A stretch of 64,000 bases of DNA. Source: Branchiostoma floridae (taxonomy: Eukaryota; Chordata; Leptocardii; Amphioxiformes; Branchiostomatidae). The notes beneath the pieces were generated by a model. It saw nothing but the letters and a program-made list of their open reading frames with translations, was not told where the DNA came from and made no database searches. The translations under genes were made by a program, and so were the position numbers. This document shows, in pieces, positions 54,168 to 64,000 of this stretch; within the stretch, counting starts at the first letter, position 1; each line of letters begins with the position of its first letter. Where the stretch lies: NCBI RefSeq assembly GCF_000003815.2, contig NC_049983.1:7011784-7075783 (forward strand). The letters are read 5' to 3'.

Positions 54168-55060
54168 AAAATAAACTGTATCAAATCAAAGAGTTTACGA
54201 AGTGTGTCGTACCACAGCGGACTTGTTCAAGGTGAACCTTAAGCCATTAAGTCTGTGGAGTCGCGGTCTATCGATTCAAACTTGGCTACATCGCGAGAAT
54301 GGTGGCTTCGCGTATCTCTGATCGGGTCGTATGTCATCAATTAGCGTGGTACGGATCAAAGAGGTTAAAACAGTCAGCCTTGATTATGCTTATCTTAACG
54401 CCATGCGTGTCCGTGGATATGTTATCGGGTACTGCTGAGTCATTCGGCACGGCGGGTGGACTATTTGCGGTGGAAAGGTGGTATAGAAAACAGATCTCTA
54501 ATTATCTTTATGTTTGAGCAGAAAAAGAATTTCATTGAAAGACAATTGTTACAGGTACAATGTATGGTAACGTGTACATACATGGGAGTTGATCTATATC
54601 TATAACGTACATCTAACAACTGTAAAGACCTAATACAGCACTGTCTATGTATCACATTATTCTAGTTCAAAAAAGTTCACATGATAATTTTTTGTCCCAA
54701 TTATATCACATATTTTTTTCACCAGTACATTTAGACAAAAGATAGTTTCTTGTCATTGGTGAAATAATGTGATAGAGGGGTGCTATCACATTTTTTTCAC
54801 TAATAGACACAATCTCTTTATGTAGGTAACGCTTTACATGCTGATAACGAGAATATATATGTGTTAATAATAGTATAGTGCTTTGGGACAGTATGACTGT
54901 GCTTTTGCAAGGAGTTATAGGTTAGATGTATGACAGGATGTAATGATATAATGTTAAACACATCTGTCTTATTTGGTATTAGGTAATAATTTATCGGAAA
55001 TGTGTCACAGATGATCATAAACAAAGCCAACAAAATCCATTGGCCGATTTTTTTCTCCGA
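54168..55060. other. No assigned element; short inverted motif near 54.7 kb
   Basis: TATCACATATTTTTTTCACC (54704), its inverse GGTGAAATAATGTGATAG (54759) and TATCACATTTTTTTCACTAA (54784) are alternating copies of one motif. Function is unknown. Confidence 0.4.
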
Positions 55061-55068
55061 ACGTTATT

Positions 55069-55494
55069 CAGGGGTCGGTACCGGTACAGAAGGAATTCAG
55101 GTCCAGAAGATCAGTTCCGGACCTGAACCTGGACCTGATTTCGTATGTGAAAACATGTGAATGGACGATACTCAAAACAATTGTCCATTTCGCTACAAAC
55201 AAATCTGTTTTGTGGAGTATTCGTCTCCCACTGGCGTTTTAAAATCCTACAACGCTAACTGCCTCTGTACGATTGACTGTTAAACGTGGTAGAAATGACT
55301 ATACTATACTCTTGTTATTTTCTTCGACCGGTAAGCCCCCAAATGTGTGAATGCCTGATCATACAATCTGTTCATTTTCCAATAGGTCCAACATCAGGTC
55401 CACCTAATTCTTTTTCAGGTCCGGTTTTTCTGGACCGGTCCAATAAGAAAAATCGCTTTTTTACCGGTACAAAGTTGTACTGGTACCCACCCTA
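55069..55494. mobile_element. hAT-like MITE, third copy
   Basis: Begins CAGGGGTCGGTACCGGTACA and ends GTACTGGTACCCACCCTA. The interior matches 46696-47106 (AAATCTGTTTTGTGGAGTAT, TGGCGTTTTAAAATCCTACA, AATGCCTGAT). No clean 8-bp duplication is visible at the flanks. Confidence 0.8.
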
Positions 55495-55614
55495 TTATAG
55501 GTTATCTGGTTCAATCCATGCAGGCTGTGGGAGCTATTTTATGGTCTATCAAGAACATTCCGCATTGCATTTGAAAATAACCGTGAAATGGACATGTAAA
55601 ATGGCCTTGCCAGC

Positions 55615-56113
55615 TTAGGCCACAGCAAGTAAATTTTATGGATGACATCCTATGCAGAATGCAAAAATAATGACATAGCGCAAAAAAAAAGGTGAGTAAG
55701 AAAAACAAAATGGCTAAATTTTCAAAATAGACACCATAGACGTAGTAACGAGATTTGAAGTGACAAAACGGGGCATCACAACTAACAAGGCATTCATTCC
55801 TGTATTAAAGAAGTGAACTACTGCAGTAAAAGTGATACTAGTGTGGTACACTGGCATCACTTGCCAAGCTGGCAACTACATTCATGGCTTTCATATTGGT
55901 GTCACTCTTACAACTATCTAACAATTTTTTCTTCTGCAACTATACTCATGGCTACCTCACTAGTGTCACTTCTACATGTATGTGATCTTTAGGCTACAGC
56001 ACAACATGTTTGCCTATTTTTGTCAATCTGACCATCCTCGAAGTTGAAACAAATTATTGTTGTTGTTGTTGTTTTTTCTGAAATCAGGCGAAAATTTACT
56101 TGCTGTGGCCTTA
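55615..56113. mobile_element. TIR MITE (family C) with TTA duplication
   Basis: The element 55618-56110 (493 bp) begins GGCCACAGCAAGTAAATTTT and ends AAAATTTACTTGCTGTGGCC, a 20-base perfect inverted repeat. TTA flanks both ends. A (GTT)n run near 56058 is internal. An inverted copy lies at 34686-35167. It is Harbinger-like by its 3-bp TTA duplication. Confidence 0.88.
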
Positions 56114-57000
56114 TCCCCACAATTTTCTCTGGGAGCAATCAATCTTCTAAAGGGCGAGCTAATGAACTGTGGCAACATCACATCGGCGGGGATTGCCTAC
56201 TAAAGTTCTGATGATTCTACGTATCGGTCTTTACAGATTTTCTCTCAGTGCTTCGATTTTCAGGGTCAATATACACATGACACTGAACATCGTAAATGGT
56301 TGGACCACAAATTGGACCACAGGTAGCAATGGTTAGAGTACAGCAATAGGCGTTCAGAAAACAGCAAGGAATTTCAGAATACACCTTTCTCACGTGGCGA
56401 AAACGAGGCCAATGTGGCAAACAAAAGACTGTCTATCATAATTATCAGTTCAACCAATGGTATCATGGCAATTAGCAAATAGACTAATTAGAATGGTTGC
56501 ATGTCTGCCAAATAATTTGCATTATTATGTTTTTATTTTGCATCTCTACGGTACACTACATTTGCTACATCTTTTCTGTGTATAAAGCTTCATATAATAT
56601 TTGATATTTGATGTTATATGTTTAGAATATGAGTATAGTTGGGTAGAAAACTGAATGGGATATGATTCTATGAATATATTTTGTTTGTTTGCCTCATTGA
56701 CCTCGTTTTCGTTCTGTCGTGAAAAGGTTATACAATTAGCTTAAGCAAGGAAGAAAGTGTGGAGAAAGTTTTCACACTCTCTGAAGCGATCTTTTATTGT
56801 ATTACGTTGAGTGACGCTTCTGAGTAGGGACGCTGGCATGTTTTTGATATAACACAAATTATAAACGCTAAAAATCATTTCACGACTTTACAGCTTAAAG
56901 CAGGCGTCTGATGGGCCTTTTAATGGCTTTCCTTAATCATGCATCGTTTTCACACAGATATGAACAAAGATGGCACCCCAGGATTTGCCTGGACGCCTCC
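56114..57000. other. No recognisable feature
   Basis: No repeats or motif-bearing frames. Confidence 0.35.
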
Positions 57001-57005
57001 ATATA

Positions 57006-57119
57006 TTAAGTGTAATCTCACTACCGGTGCGGCACTGCGGGATTCGAAAGATAACCAATTCCAGAGACAAAGAGGAATTTTCTTAAGTTTTTCTAAGTGC
57101 AGTAAGATATCTAACCTTA
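57006..57119. mobile_element. Family A MITE with large internal deletion
   Basis: The element 57009-57116 (108 bp) is flanked by TTA. The left end AGTGTAATCTCACTACCGGT, then GCGGCACTGCGGGATTCGAA, joins after a deletion to CTAAGTGCAGTAAGATATCT. It is the smallest copy in the window. Confidence 0.75.
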
Positions 57120-57720
57120 TCTAACACGAACTCACGCTAAGGCCATTTCCTGCCAAAATACGATAAACACCATGACGTTAATGAATGCATCAGACGGCAA
57201 TGGCAGAACGACCGTGCCAGATTGATTTGCGGATAATAATCAGGCTGACGTTTTTATTGAATTGAATATCGATAGTGGCCTTGACAAGACAACCACGCTA
57301 CGCTGAACGCGATCTCAACCAGGGTCAAGGCGATTATCTTAAGTACAGCCGTCTTATCAGCTTCTCAGGAAGAGTTAAGAAGGTGCAAAATGGAACGAAA
57401 TATGAAGCAAATTGAAATAAAATCGATGGAAATATACGGAAACGGTACTGTTGAAGGATGAAAAGAACACGAAAGTGATGAGAATTTTTTTTCAGCAATA
57501 ATAAATCAACTAATGCACTTAGAAGCTCAATGTAACCAAGGTAAATAAACCAGCTTTAACCAATCCGTCAATAAATTCTACATCTTTCTTAGGGTTTCAC
57601 ATTTTACAGAGCGTTATAAAGCTGAACCCCCCATTAAAAGCCCTCAAAGTTTCCATAACTTGTAGGAGGCACTGGCTGTCGTTAATACCTTTCATATCCC
57701 TGGCTGAGGAATCTCAAATT
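57120..57720. other. No recognisable feature
   Basis: No repeats or frames of note. Confidence 0.3.
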
Positions 57721-58340
57721 ATTAACAATCAAGTTTATTGTAAATTGGTACCCGTAGGCTAATTGCAAGACGTGAACAATATATGGAGTATGAAATAAGA
57801 AAAACAAAGTCTTGAGTAATTGCTGTCTTGCCCACAAGCTGGCAATATGACTTGTACTGTTGAGTTGCAGATGTATCCGCTTTTATCTGTATTTCGATGC
57901 TTGCCATTTAGTACTTTTGTTCTCCCTTCGTGAGCACTTACTTGTTGCATTTTATGATGGGAGTGGAGCTAGGTGTGTTAGCACCAACGGTCATTGTAAA
58001 GAGGTACTAAGTTACATTATGGTTACCATGAACGTGATGACTATCATCTGCAGGACTTTGTTCGCCATTTCTTTCTTCAGACAGAATTAGTGTAGTACTG
58101 AAGTCAGGGGACATGTTTGTGAACTATAATAGCTCGTTATATGTATATGTATATTTGATGTAATCTATCTTTGTTATTGTTTGTTACCATGGTTACTTGC
58201 ACACTTGATTGTATCATTAATTGTATCATTGTGAATGAAGAATAAAATGTTTAAAAAAAAAAGACGTGAACAACAATTACTGGTAATATACAAGAATAAA
58301 GTGAATAACGCTCGCTATACATGTGAGACAGGCGATGAAA
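57721..58340 (-). mobile_element. LINE 3' tail interrupted by a retrocopy
   Basis: The minus strand ends TTGCAATTAGCCTACGGGTA then CAATTTACAATAAACTTG, like the tail at 20.07 kb. The tail sequence continues across the insertion once the 481-bp insert and one copy of the 13-bp duplication are removed. Confidence 0.6.
57767..58273 (+). mobile_element. Poly(A)-tailed retrocopy with 13-bp target duplication
   Basis: AAGACGTGAACAA at 57767-57779 and 58261-58273 brackets a 481-bp insert (57780-58260). The insert ends in AATAAAATGTTT plus an A run, a polyadenylation signal and tail. These are the marks of LINE-mediated retroposition. Content is unrecognised: a 76-codon frame (57860-58090) ends in FFRQN without a known domain. 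The insert may be the 3' end of an mRNA (processed pseudogene) or of a poly(A)-type LINE. The parent is not in the window. Confidence 0.82.
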
Positions 58341-58344
58341 ACAA

Positions 58345-58648
58345 GATGTGTAGTCTATGGTTACTATAGGTTTGATATCTACGTTGCCAAGTAGTAATTG
58401 AAATTCTGTAAACTTTAAGATTCGATCATATGGATGACTCCCGCGCGTGCATCAATTTCGTCCGTCCCAAAAATGTTTTGCGATCATACTGTAAATTGTA
58501 CAAAGGAGCTGCAAAATCAACAAATTTGTGCCGTTGATTGAAAATAAATGGATACTAAGTCTAGTCCAAAGTCAGCGAAGAACTAGTAAAAAAAGACAAA
58601 TAATATGTTTGGTATAACATATTCTGCGTGTTCAGTCATTCGTTCCCG
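58345..58648. other. No recognisable feature before the gap
   Basis: Nothing assignable. Confidence 0.3.
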
Positions 58649-59367
58649 NNNNNNNNNNNNNNNNNNNNNNNNNNNNNNNNNNNNNNNNNNNNNNNNNNNN
58701 NNNNNNNNNNNNNNNNNNNNNNNNNNNNNNNNNNNNNNNNNNNNNNNNNNNNNNNNNNNNNNNNNNNNNNNNNNNNNNNNNNNNNNNNNNNNNNNNNNNN
58801 NNNNNNNNNNNNNNNNNNNNNNNNNNNNNNNNNNNNNNNNNNNNNNNNNNNNNNNNNNNNNNNNNNNNNNNNNNNNNNNNNNNNNNNNNNNNNNNNNNNN
58901 NNNNNNNNNNNNNNNNNNNNNNNNNNNNNNNNNNNNNNNNNNNNNNNNNNNNNNNNNNNNNNNNNNNNNNNNNNNNNNNNNNNNNNNNNNNNNNNNNNNN
59001 NNNNNNNNNNNNNNNNNNNNNNNNNNNNNNNNNNNNNNNNNNNNNNNNNNNNNNNNNNNNNNNNNNNNNNNNNNNNNNNNNNNNNNNNNNNNNNNNNNNN
59101 NNNNNNNNNNNNNNNNNNNNNNNNNNNNNNNNNNNNNNNNNNNNNNNNNNNNNNNNNNNNNNNNNNNNNNNNNNNNNNNNNNNNNNNNNNNNNNNNNNNN
59201 NNNNNNNNNNNNNNNNNNNNNNNNNNNNNNNNNNNNNNNNNNNNNNNNNNNNNNNNNNNNNNNNNNNNNNNNNNNNNNNNNNNNNNNNNNNNNNNNNNNN
59301 NNNNNNNNNNNNNNNNNNNNNNNNNNNNNNNNNNNNNNNNNNNNNNNNNNNNNNNNNNNNNNNNNNN
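58649..59367. other. Assembly gap (719 N)
   Basis: Unsequenced. All frames spanning it are artefacts. Confidence 1.
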
Positions 59368-59857
59368 TTCAAAAACTTCTAATCGTTTTTTCACACTTCC
59401 TATAAGTTTTCTAAACTCTTTATCTCTTACATTTGCCCCTATGGAGTTACCAAAAATAGACAGCGTATTGTCTTATATCTTTTCTTAATTCCGTTATGAG
59501 GCTGATTCCATAGGCAGGGGATAGCAATTACCTTCCACAGCGACAGTTACTTTGTGTTGTGATGAATTACTTTGTCTTGTGATTAACCTGTACATGGGGA
59601 TTGTTTTAGATGTATTATAATATGTATTATAATGATATAATGAATGGAACTGATCATAGGTTTCCGTTCTATGGAAGCCCCTATGGTAACACGAAGTTTC
59701 GTGAAGTTGGCGAATCTCCAGAATGAGGTAAATGCTTAACGAGGTCGTAACTCATGGTGGATCTTCTTTCTCGGTGTGCTGTCTCAGATGTCTCAGACCG
59801 ATACGTAGTTAATTCTGATTAACGCCCTTGTATCTGTGCACTTTTAACTTAACAAGA
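59368..59857. other. No recognisable feature
   Basis: Nothing assignable. Confidence 0.3.
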
Positions 59858-60065
59858 AAGCGATGCGGCACTGTGGGGTTCGAATTCAAAAGATACTCAG
59901 CGAATGTCAGGGATGAAAAAAACGAATTTTCTTGCGCTTTGTGTATTTTGTTGTCTTCTAAGGCATAGATTTAAGTATCACGCAATATCTAGATTATTTT
60001 TAAAAAATCGGCGAAAATACCACAGCAACAGTGCCGCAGTGAACGAACCCCGCAGTGCCACACCG
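59858..60065. mobile_element. Family A MITE with both ends eroded
   Basis: GATGCGGCACTGTGGGGTTC, TTGTGTATTTTGTTGTCTTC, ATCGGCGAAAATACCACAGC and GCAGTGAACGAACCCCGCAG are present in family order. The outermost GGTATCTCAC bases are missing on both sides. A TATATATAACA dinucleotide-like repeat follows. Confidence 0.82.
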
Positions 60066-60069
60066 TTTT

Positions 60070-61047
60070 TATATATATAACATTTGTATATATATAACAG
60101 TACTAAACCTGCTCGATGCAATATAGGAAATGATTTCTTTTATTTCATTTTCCTGTCACCAGCATTGGTACTATTCTGTTATCTACTTTCTATGGGAAGT
60201 CACGAAAGCACGAAGCAATTTCCACATTATATATGATAAAAGCCAACCAAATCCCTTGCCTTTCGTTTTATTGCAGCCACTCTGGAAAATCTTAAATTTC
60301 CCGAAAATTCGCAACTCTCTAACATGCTGTAAAAAGTTTGTAAGGGATTTGTAAGCATTCATAAGCTGTATATTGTATGGAAAGTAGCTGTCCAACACTT
60401 ATCGTAAAGTTCTTGAATCCACTTTGTACTAGTCTCTTTGCTGCATCCAGAAATAGCAAGACAGTAAAAGGACGGAACTTTCGCAGAATTTCTAACGAGA
60501 TCTCTACTACAAAATGTTGTAAAGTGTTTTATAATGGGTGAAGCTTCCTGCCCTGTTCATTGTCTGCGCGGAAAAAAACAAGACAAGTATAGTTTTCAAG
60601 AGAGCCATTCATTTGACAATCCACGCGTCTCGCGGATGTACCGTGTAACAATTGAAAGCAATCAAACTTCGGAAGAGTCTGCAGCAAAATTGCTCCTCTA
60701 GGCCTAAGCCTATTCATGTATTTTACGACCTAATGGTCGGACCGTTTTACGTCTTTCAGACGGTAAAGATGCGGCGTAGGCCTTGATAGCGCCGACGAAA
60801 GAAAGCCTCTTGTTTGGTGACCGGAAATGAGTAGATGTTCACTGCAATCTGTCCCTCAGGGAAGACCGTAGTTCAAATCCTTGCCGCCTTTGAATACATA
60901 GCCCCAGCTTCCTGCTTCCTTCACAAGTAAGGCTTCGATCATATCACATTACCAGGGAGCTCCAAATCTGATGTGAGCTCGGGAATAAAGAAAACACGTT
61001 TGTAAATAGTTTCATCAGGTTGTTACGCCGCTGTATAAAGAGACTCN
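60070..61047. other. No recognisable feature before the gap
   Basis: GTAGTTCAAATCCTTGCC near 60871 is B-box-like, but no A box is found, so a SINE is not called. Otherwise nothing. Confidence 0.3.
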
Positions 61048-61485
61048 NNNNNNNNNNNNNNNNNNNNNNNNNNNNNNNNNNNNNNNNNNNNNNNNNNNNN
61101 NNNNNNNNNNNNNNNNNNNNNNNNNNNNNNNNNNNNNNNNNNNNNNNNNNNNNNNNNNNNNNNNNNNNNNNNNNNNNNNNNNNNNNNNNNNNNNNNNNNN
61201 NNNNNNNNNNNNNNNNNNNNNNNNNNNNNNNNNNNNNNNNNNNNNNNNNNNNNNNNNNNNNNNNNNNNNNNNNNNNNNNNNNNNNNNNNNNNNNNNNNNN
61301 NNNNNNNNNNNNNNNNNNNNNNNNNNNNNNNNNNNNNNNNNNNNNNNNNNNNNNNNNNNNNNNNNNNNNNNNNNNNNNNNNNNNNNNNNNNNNNNNNNNN
61401 NNNNNNNNNNNNNNNNNNNNNNNNNNNNNNNNNNNNNNNNNNNNNNNNNNNNNNNNNNNNNNNNNNNNNNNNNNNNNNNNNNNNN
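61048..61485. other. Assembly gap (438 N)
   Basis: Unsequenced. Confidence 1.
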
Positions 61486-61885
61486 TCGAGTTAATGTTCC
61501 CGTTTTTTTTCCTTCTCCCTTACCTGTAAGTAAACGATACAGGGTGTCGCCTGCAAAGTAATGATCACACTAATTTGAATTTTGGTACACATTCATATAA
61601 GACTTTATACTTGACATCTATACTTCGAGTTGAGTTGTGCTTATTATATGAGGCGGAGAACTTATTGATCACCCCTCGTAGCCTTATTAGTTGACTGAAG
61701 AAGGTGTATATCATTATGACTTCTCCTATATTACAGCATATCTATAGACCACACACGCACGTCTTGACATGATCACTTAAGACACGCGCACCAATCATCT
61801 GCTCTTAAGGCTTGATCACTTCGCTGAGAAATTTCACGCTTAACGAAGAGGGATAAATTTTACCTACACGCCGAAGAGACTGTTG
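61486..61885. other. No recognisable feature
   Basis: Nothing assignable. Confidence 0.3.
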
Positions 61886-61993
61886 ATGAATTCTGCATGC
61901 AAGCTTAGTGAAGGGTAATGAATTCTGCATTCCTCCTTTATATTTATTTGCCTTCCAGACAGGTATGAACAATGATGCATTGCACTCAAGTTA
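61886..61993 (-). repeat. Dispersed repeat next to a MITE (copy 2)
   Basis: Reverse complement of 53971-54084, ending GCACTCAAGTTA immediately before a family A MITE, as at the other locus. Confidence 0.75.
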
Positions 61994-62219
61994 AGGTGGT
62001 ATCTCACTGCACTTGGGACACAGGTGCGGCACTGCGGGGTTCGAAAGATTGCATAGATAAAGACCCAATTTTTGTGTATTTTGTTGTCTTCTAAATCACG
62101 CTTTTATGCATTACGCATTAACACGCAATATATATATTTTTTTTAAAAATAAACGGCAAACATAGCACGGCAGTGAACAAACCCCGCAGGACTCCAAGTG
62201 CGTTGAGATACTACCTATA
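61991..62219. mobile_element. Harbinger-like MITE (family A)
   Basis: The element 61994-62216 begins AGGTGGTATCTCACTGCACT and ends GCGTTGAGATACTACCT. The left flank is TTA and the right flank ATA, so one base of the duplication has changed. The right inner part is partly deleted. Confidence 0.82.
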
Positions 62220-62221
62220 AT

Positions 62222-62600
62222 AACAGTACAATATATCTGTATCTGTATCAGTATCTGTATCTGTATCTGTATCTGTATTTGTATCTATATAGCCAGTATA
62301 AGCGCCGTTACGCGTTCGGCGTAACACACCAGCTTCTCAGGCACGTGGCGCGGCAGCAGCTGGTTATATTACACCGAACGACCCGTCACACCTAACTTTT
62401 GCACATCTATCTGCAAGCGTTCTTTAAACTACTCAGAGAATATGCCTCTACTGTACTTGGTGATATCAAATTCCACTCTACGATAGTTCTGAGAAAGTGC
62501 GAATAGCATGACAGCATTTGAACCCAGGAATACGTGTTCTGGGCCAAATTAACATTTACCCCATCTGACCCCACCATTGATACTACATTCACGCTCAAAA
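62222..62600 (-). mobile_element. LINE C-terminal end with GATACA tail
   Basis: The minus strand encodes FLRTIVEWNLISPSTVEAY in frame 62407-62598. A GATACA run (62228-62292) forms the tail. It is the inverted relative of the plus-strand fragment at 2661-2966, sharing GTGTAATATAACCAGCTGC and TTACACCGAACG-like blocks. Upstream coding sequence is degenerate. Confidence 0.78.
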
Positions 62601-63045
62601 CCAGGACGCCACAATCGTAAAACCCCCAAACAAATCGGTGTGATACACTTCGACACCTTTCCTGTTCGCTAATGCCTTACCTCAGCAAAATTACACGTAA
62701 CGATAAGCTCGACATTTGGTGGAAACTCTAAAACCTGATACTGCATTATTAGTGATTTTGATTCCTACGCATAATGTCAAAATTAATCTATGGATTGATA
62801 TGAAGACTGCTGGGGAGTCAAACTTTATATTCTGACGCAAAGAGAAATTACTACGTTTCAGTGGTGGTAATGTATTTGGATATGTTTTCTTGTCCGTTTG
62901 AGGAAGCTTTACTTTGCTTAATTCCCCTGGCATACGGTAGGTTACCTGTCATGCAGTAATACCTTGTTATTACATCCGGCAAAAAGGTTACGTTAATTTT
63001 CGGTGTGTGTGTGTGTGCGTGTGTATTTGTTTGTGCTAGCTAGCT
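62601..63045. other. No recognisable feature
   Basis: A GT-rich microsatellite lies at 63003-63025; otherwise nothing. Confidence 0.3.
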
Positions 63046-63049
63046 ATGT

Positions 63050-63195
63050 ATTCATTTCCACCTGAGTGCAGTGAGGAGAGTTGGTTAAAGTCCCTTTCCA
63101 AACAGCACAATGTCGCGGCTTGCCAGGGATGTCGAATCAAGAACCTTTGGATTCTGGCCCAAACCTCCTACCAATCGCCACACACAGTGCCACCT
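63050..63195 (-). mobile_element. tRNA-derived SINE
   Basis: The minus strand has TCCAAAGGTTCTTGATTCGA (diverged B-box region), GTGCTGTTTGGAAAGGGACT and CTCACTGCACTCAGGTGGAA, the standard SINE body order. The A box is not clear. Confidence 0.6.
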
Positions 63196-63199
63196 CTTA

Positions 63200-63525
63200 T
63201 GTATTCATCGCCAACGCCTTGACAACAAATCAGAACATATTAGATGTTAGTAGAGGACTCTTTTCGTCGAAGCTTTTCTCTGAGCCTATATCAACTGGTT
63301 TTCACGCGTTTAGCTGTTTCCATGTTTGCGGAAAGCCACCGAGAAGCTGAAAAGATGCCAGCAAATATCACTGAATTAAACTACGCCAATGTGTTTAACT
63401 TAGCTTTCACAGCTGTATCTTTCCTGAGAAAAACAAATATTTTTTCCCGTTTCCCTACCGACCCTAGCTAGCAAAAATCCACCAGCTCTGGCCTTTATTT
63501 TCCTCAACTACTGGGCAAGGAACAT
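63200..63525. other. No recognisable feature
   Basis: Overlapping 75- and 89-codon plus frames without motifs. Confidence 0.3.
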
Positions 63526-63529
63526 TTTA

Positions 63530-64000
63530 CGAGTGCATTCCTTTATTAAGATACCCTTTAGCCCGTAGGGCTAGTCTTCCAGGGTTCGAACAGATACACC
63601 ACAAACATACATATATATATATATATACATAACAGATAAAAACATTCACAATCATAAAATAAAAACTATCAACTTGAGAATACATGATGGTAGATTGCCG
63701 TTTTAAATCGTGAAATGTTGGGGAGGGATTTGATGTGTGGTTGTAGGGCATTCCATAGACTGACTTCAGAATAGACTTCCTGCAGTTCAAAATTTTAACA
63801 AATGAATAGAGTACTAGTAGAGCTTACTTTAAGCGGTTGGCATAATAATGGATCCTAAACATTCAGTCTACTTCTAGAGTCAATTCCAAGTCACCGAGAT
63901 GGTTTTGAAATAATATTTGTAATACGTTTGAACTATTTTGAGTATAAGAACATTTCAGACACTTAAGTTCGAAATTGTTCAAACATTCAAAAGAAAGTAG
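63530..64000 (-). pseudogene. LINE C-terminal end, third family
   Basis: On the minus strand one frame reads EVYSEVSLWNALQPHIKSLP then NISRFKTAIYHHVF, the signature LINE C-terminus (LWNALP...FK). The longer open frame in another phase is a shadow. The tail contains CCTACGGGCTAAAGGGTATC and an ATATAT run (63609-63628). An upstream stop just before the block shows it is degenerate. Upstream continuation to the window edge is presumed. Confidence 0.65.

Noticed and set aside
55061-55502. 8-bp target duplication of the third hAT-like copy
   Set aside because: The flanking octamers do not match; GTTAT occurs on both sides but at inconsistent positions.
58605-59488. Long open frames of 246-286 codons
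   Set aside because: They run through 719 N and exist only because N codons contain no stops.
60865-60890. SINE head near the gap
   Set aside because: Only a B-box-like word; no A box at suitable distance and no SINE body.
61020-61529. 169-codon frame
   Set aside because: It spans the 438-N gap.

Overview
This window looks like non-coding, repeat-dense DNA from a marine invertebrate chordate, most likely a lancelet (Branchiostoma). That is an inference from overall character: moderate AT content, tRNA-derived SINEs, many 5'-truncated non-LTR retrotransposon tails, swarms of terminal-inverted-repeat MITEs and three runs of N from scaffolding. No ribosomal RNA, bona fide tRNA, CRISPR array, operon or host protein-coding gene could be supported. 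The only convincing protein-coding remains are broken ends of non-LTR retrotransposons (LINEs). Nearly all other open frames are short and unconserved, or are produced by tandem repeats or N runs.

Layout. 0-9 kb: a diverged tandem array, the 3' part of a hAT-like element carrying a LINE insertion, a Harbinger-like MITE carrying another LINE insertion, three SINEs and a second MITE family. 9.4-15.3 kb: a locally duplicated block with about five partial copies, one split by a 1.2 kb TA-flanked element with 51-bp perfect inverted repeats. 16.8-20.3 kb: several LINE 3' ends, including the best coding remnant (reverse transcriptase C-terminal half, 18.24-19.12 kb) with a 16-bp target duplication, inserted into a SINE. 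21.7-22.6 kb: an element with four perfect TGACGTCA sites and two YY1-like motifs. 24-25 kb: a ~285-bp tandem array. 25-36 kb: mostly unassigned DNA with scattered MITEs, SINEs and a 203-bp duplication. 36.2-40.2 kb: complex satellite DNA, ending in six copies of a 226-bp unit. 40.4-42.4 kb: LINE remnants, one carrying a three-level nested insertion. 42.6-48 kb: Harbinger-like MITEs (one amplified in tandem), a TACGT-rich TA element, two hAT-like elements and two tandem arrays. 48-64 kb: more MITEs, LINE ends, a poly(A)-tailed retrocopy with a 13-bp target duplication, and two large N gaps.

How the parts relate. The sequence records an order of events: LINE tails and tandem repeats served as targets for SINEs, hAT-like, Mutator-like, Harbinger-like and TA-duplicating elements. 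In several cases a paralogous unoccupied copy lies in the same window, so element boundaries and target duplications can be read directly. SINE and LINE 3' tails look alike, consistent with SINE mobilisation by the LINE machinery. Family names (hAT, Harbinger, Mutator, piggyBac) rest on target-duplication length and terminal bases only, because no transposase is present here.
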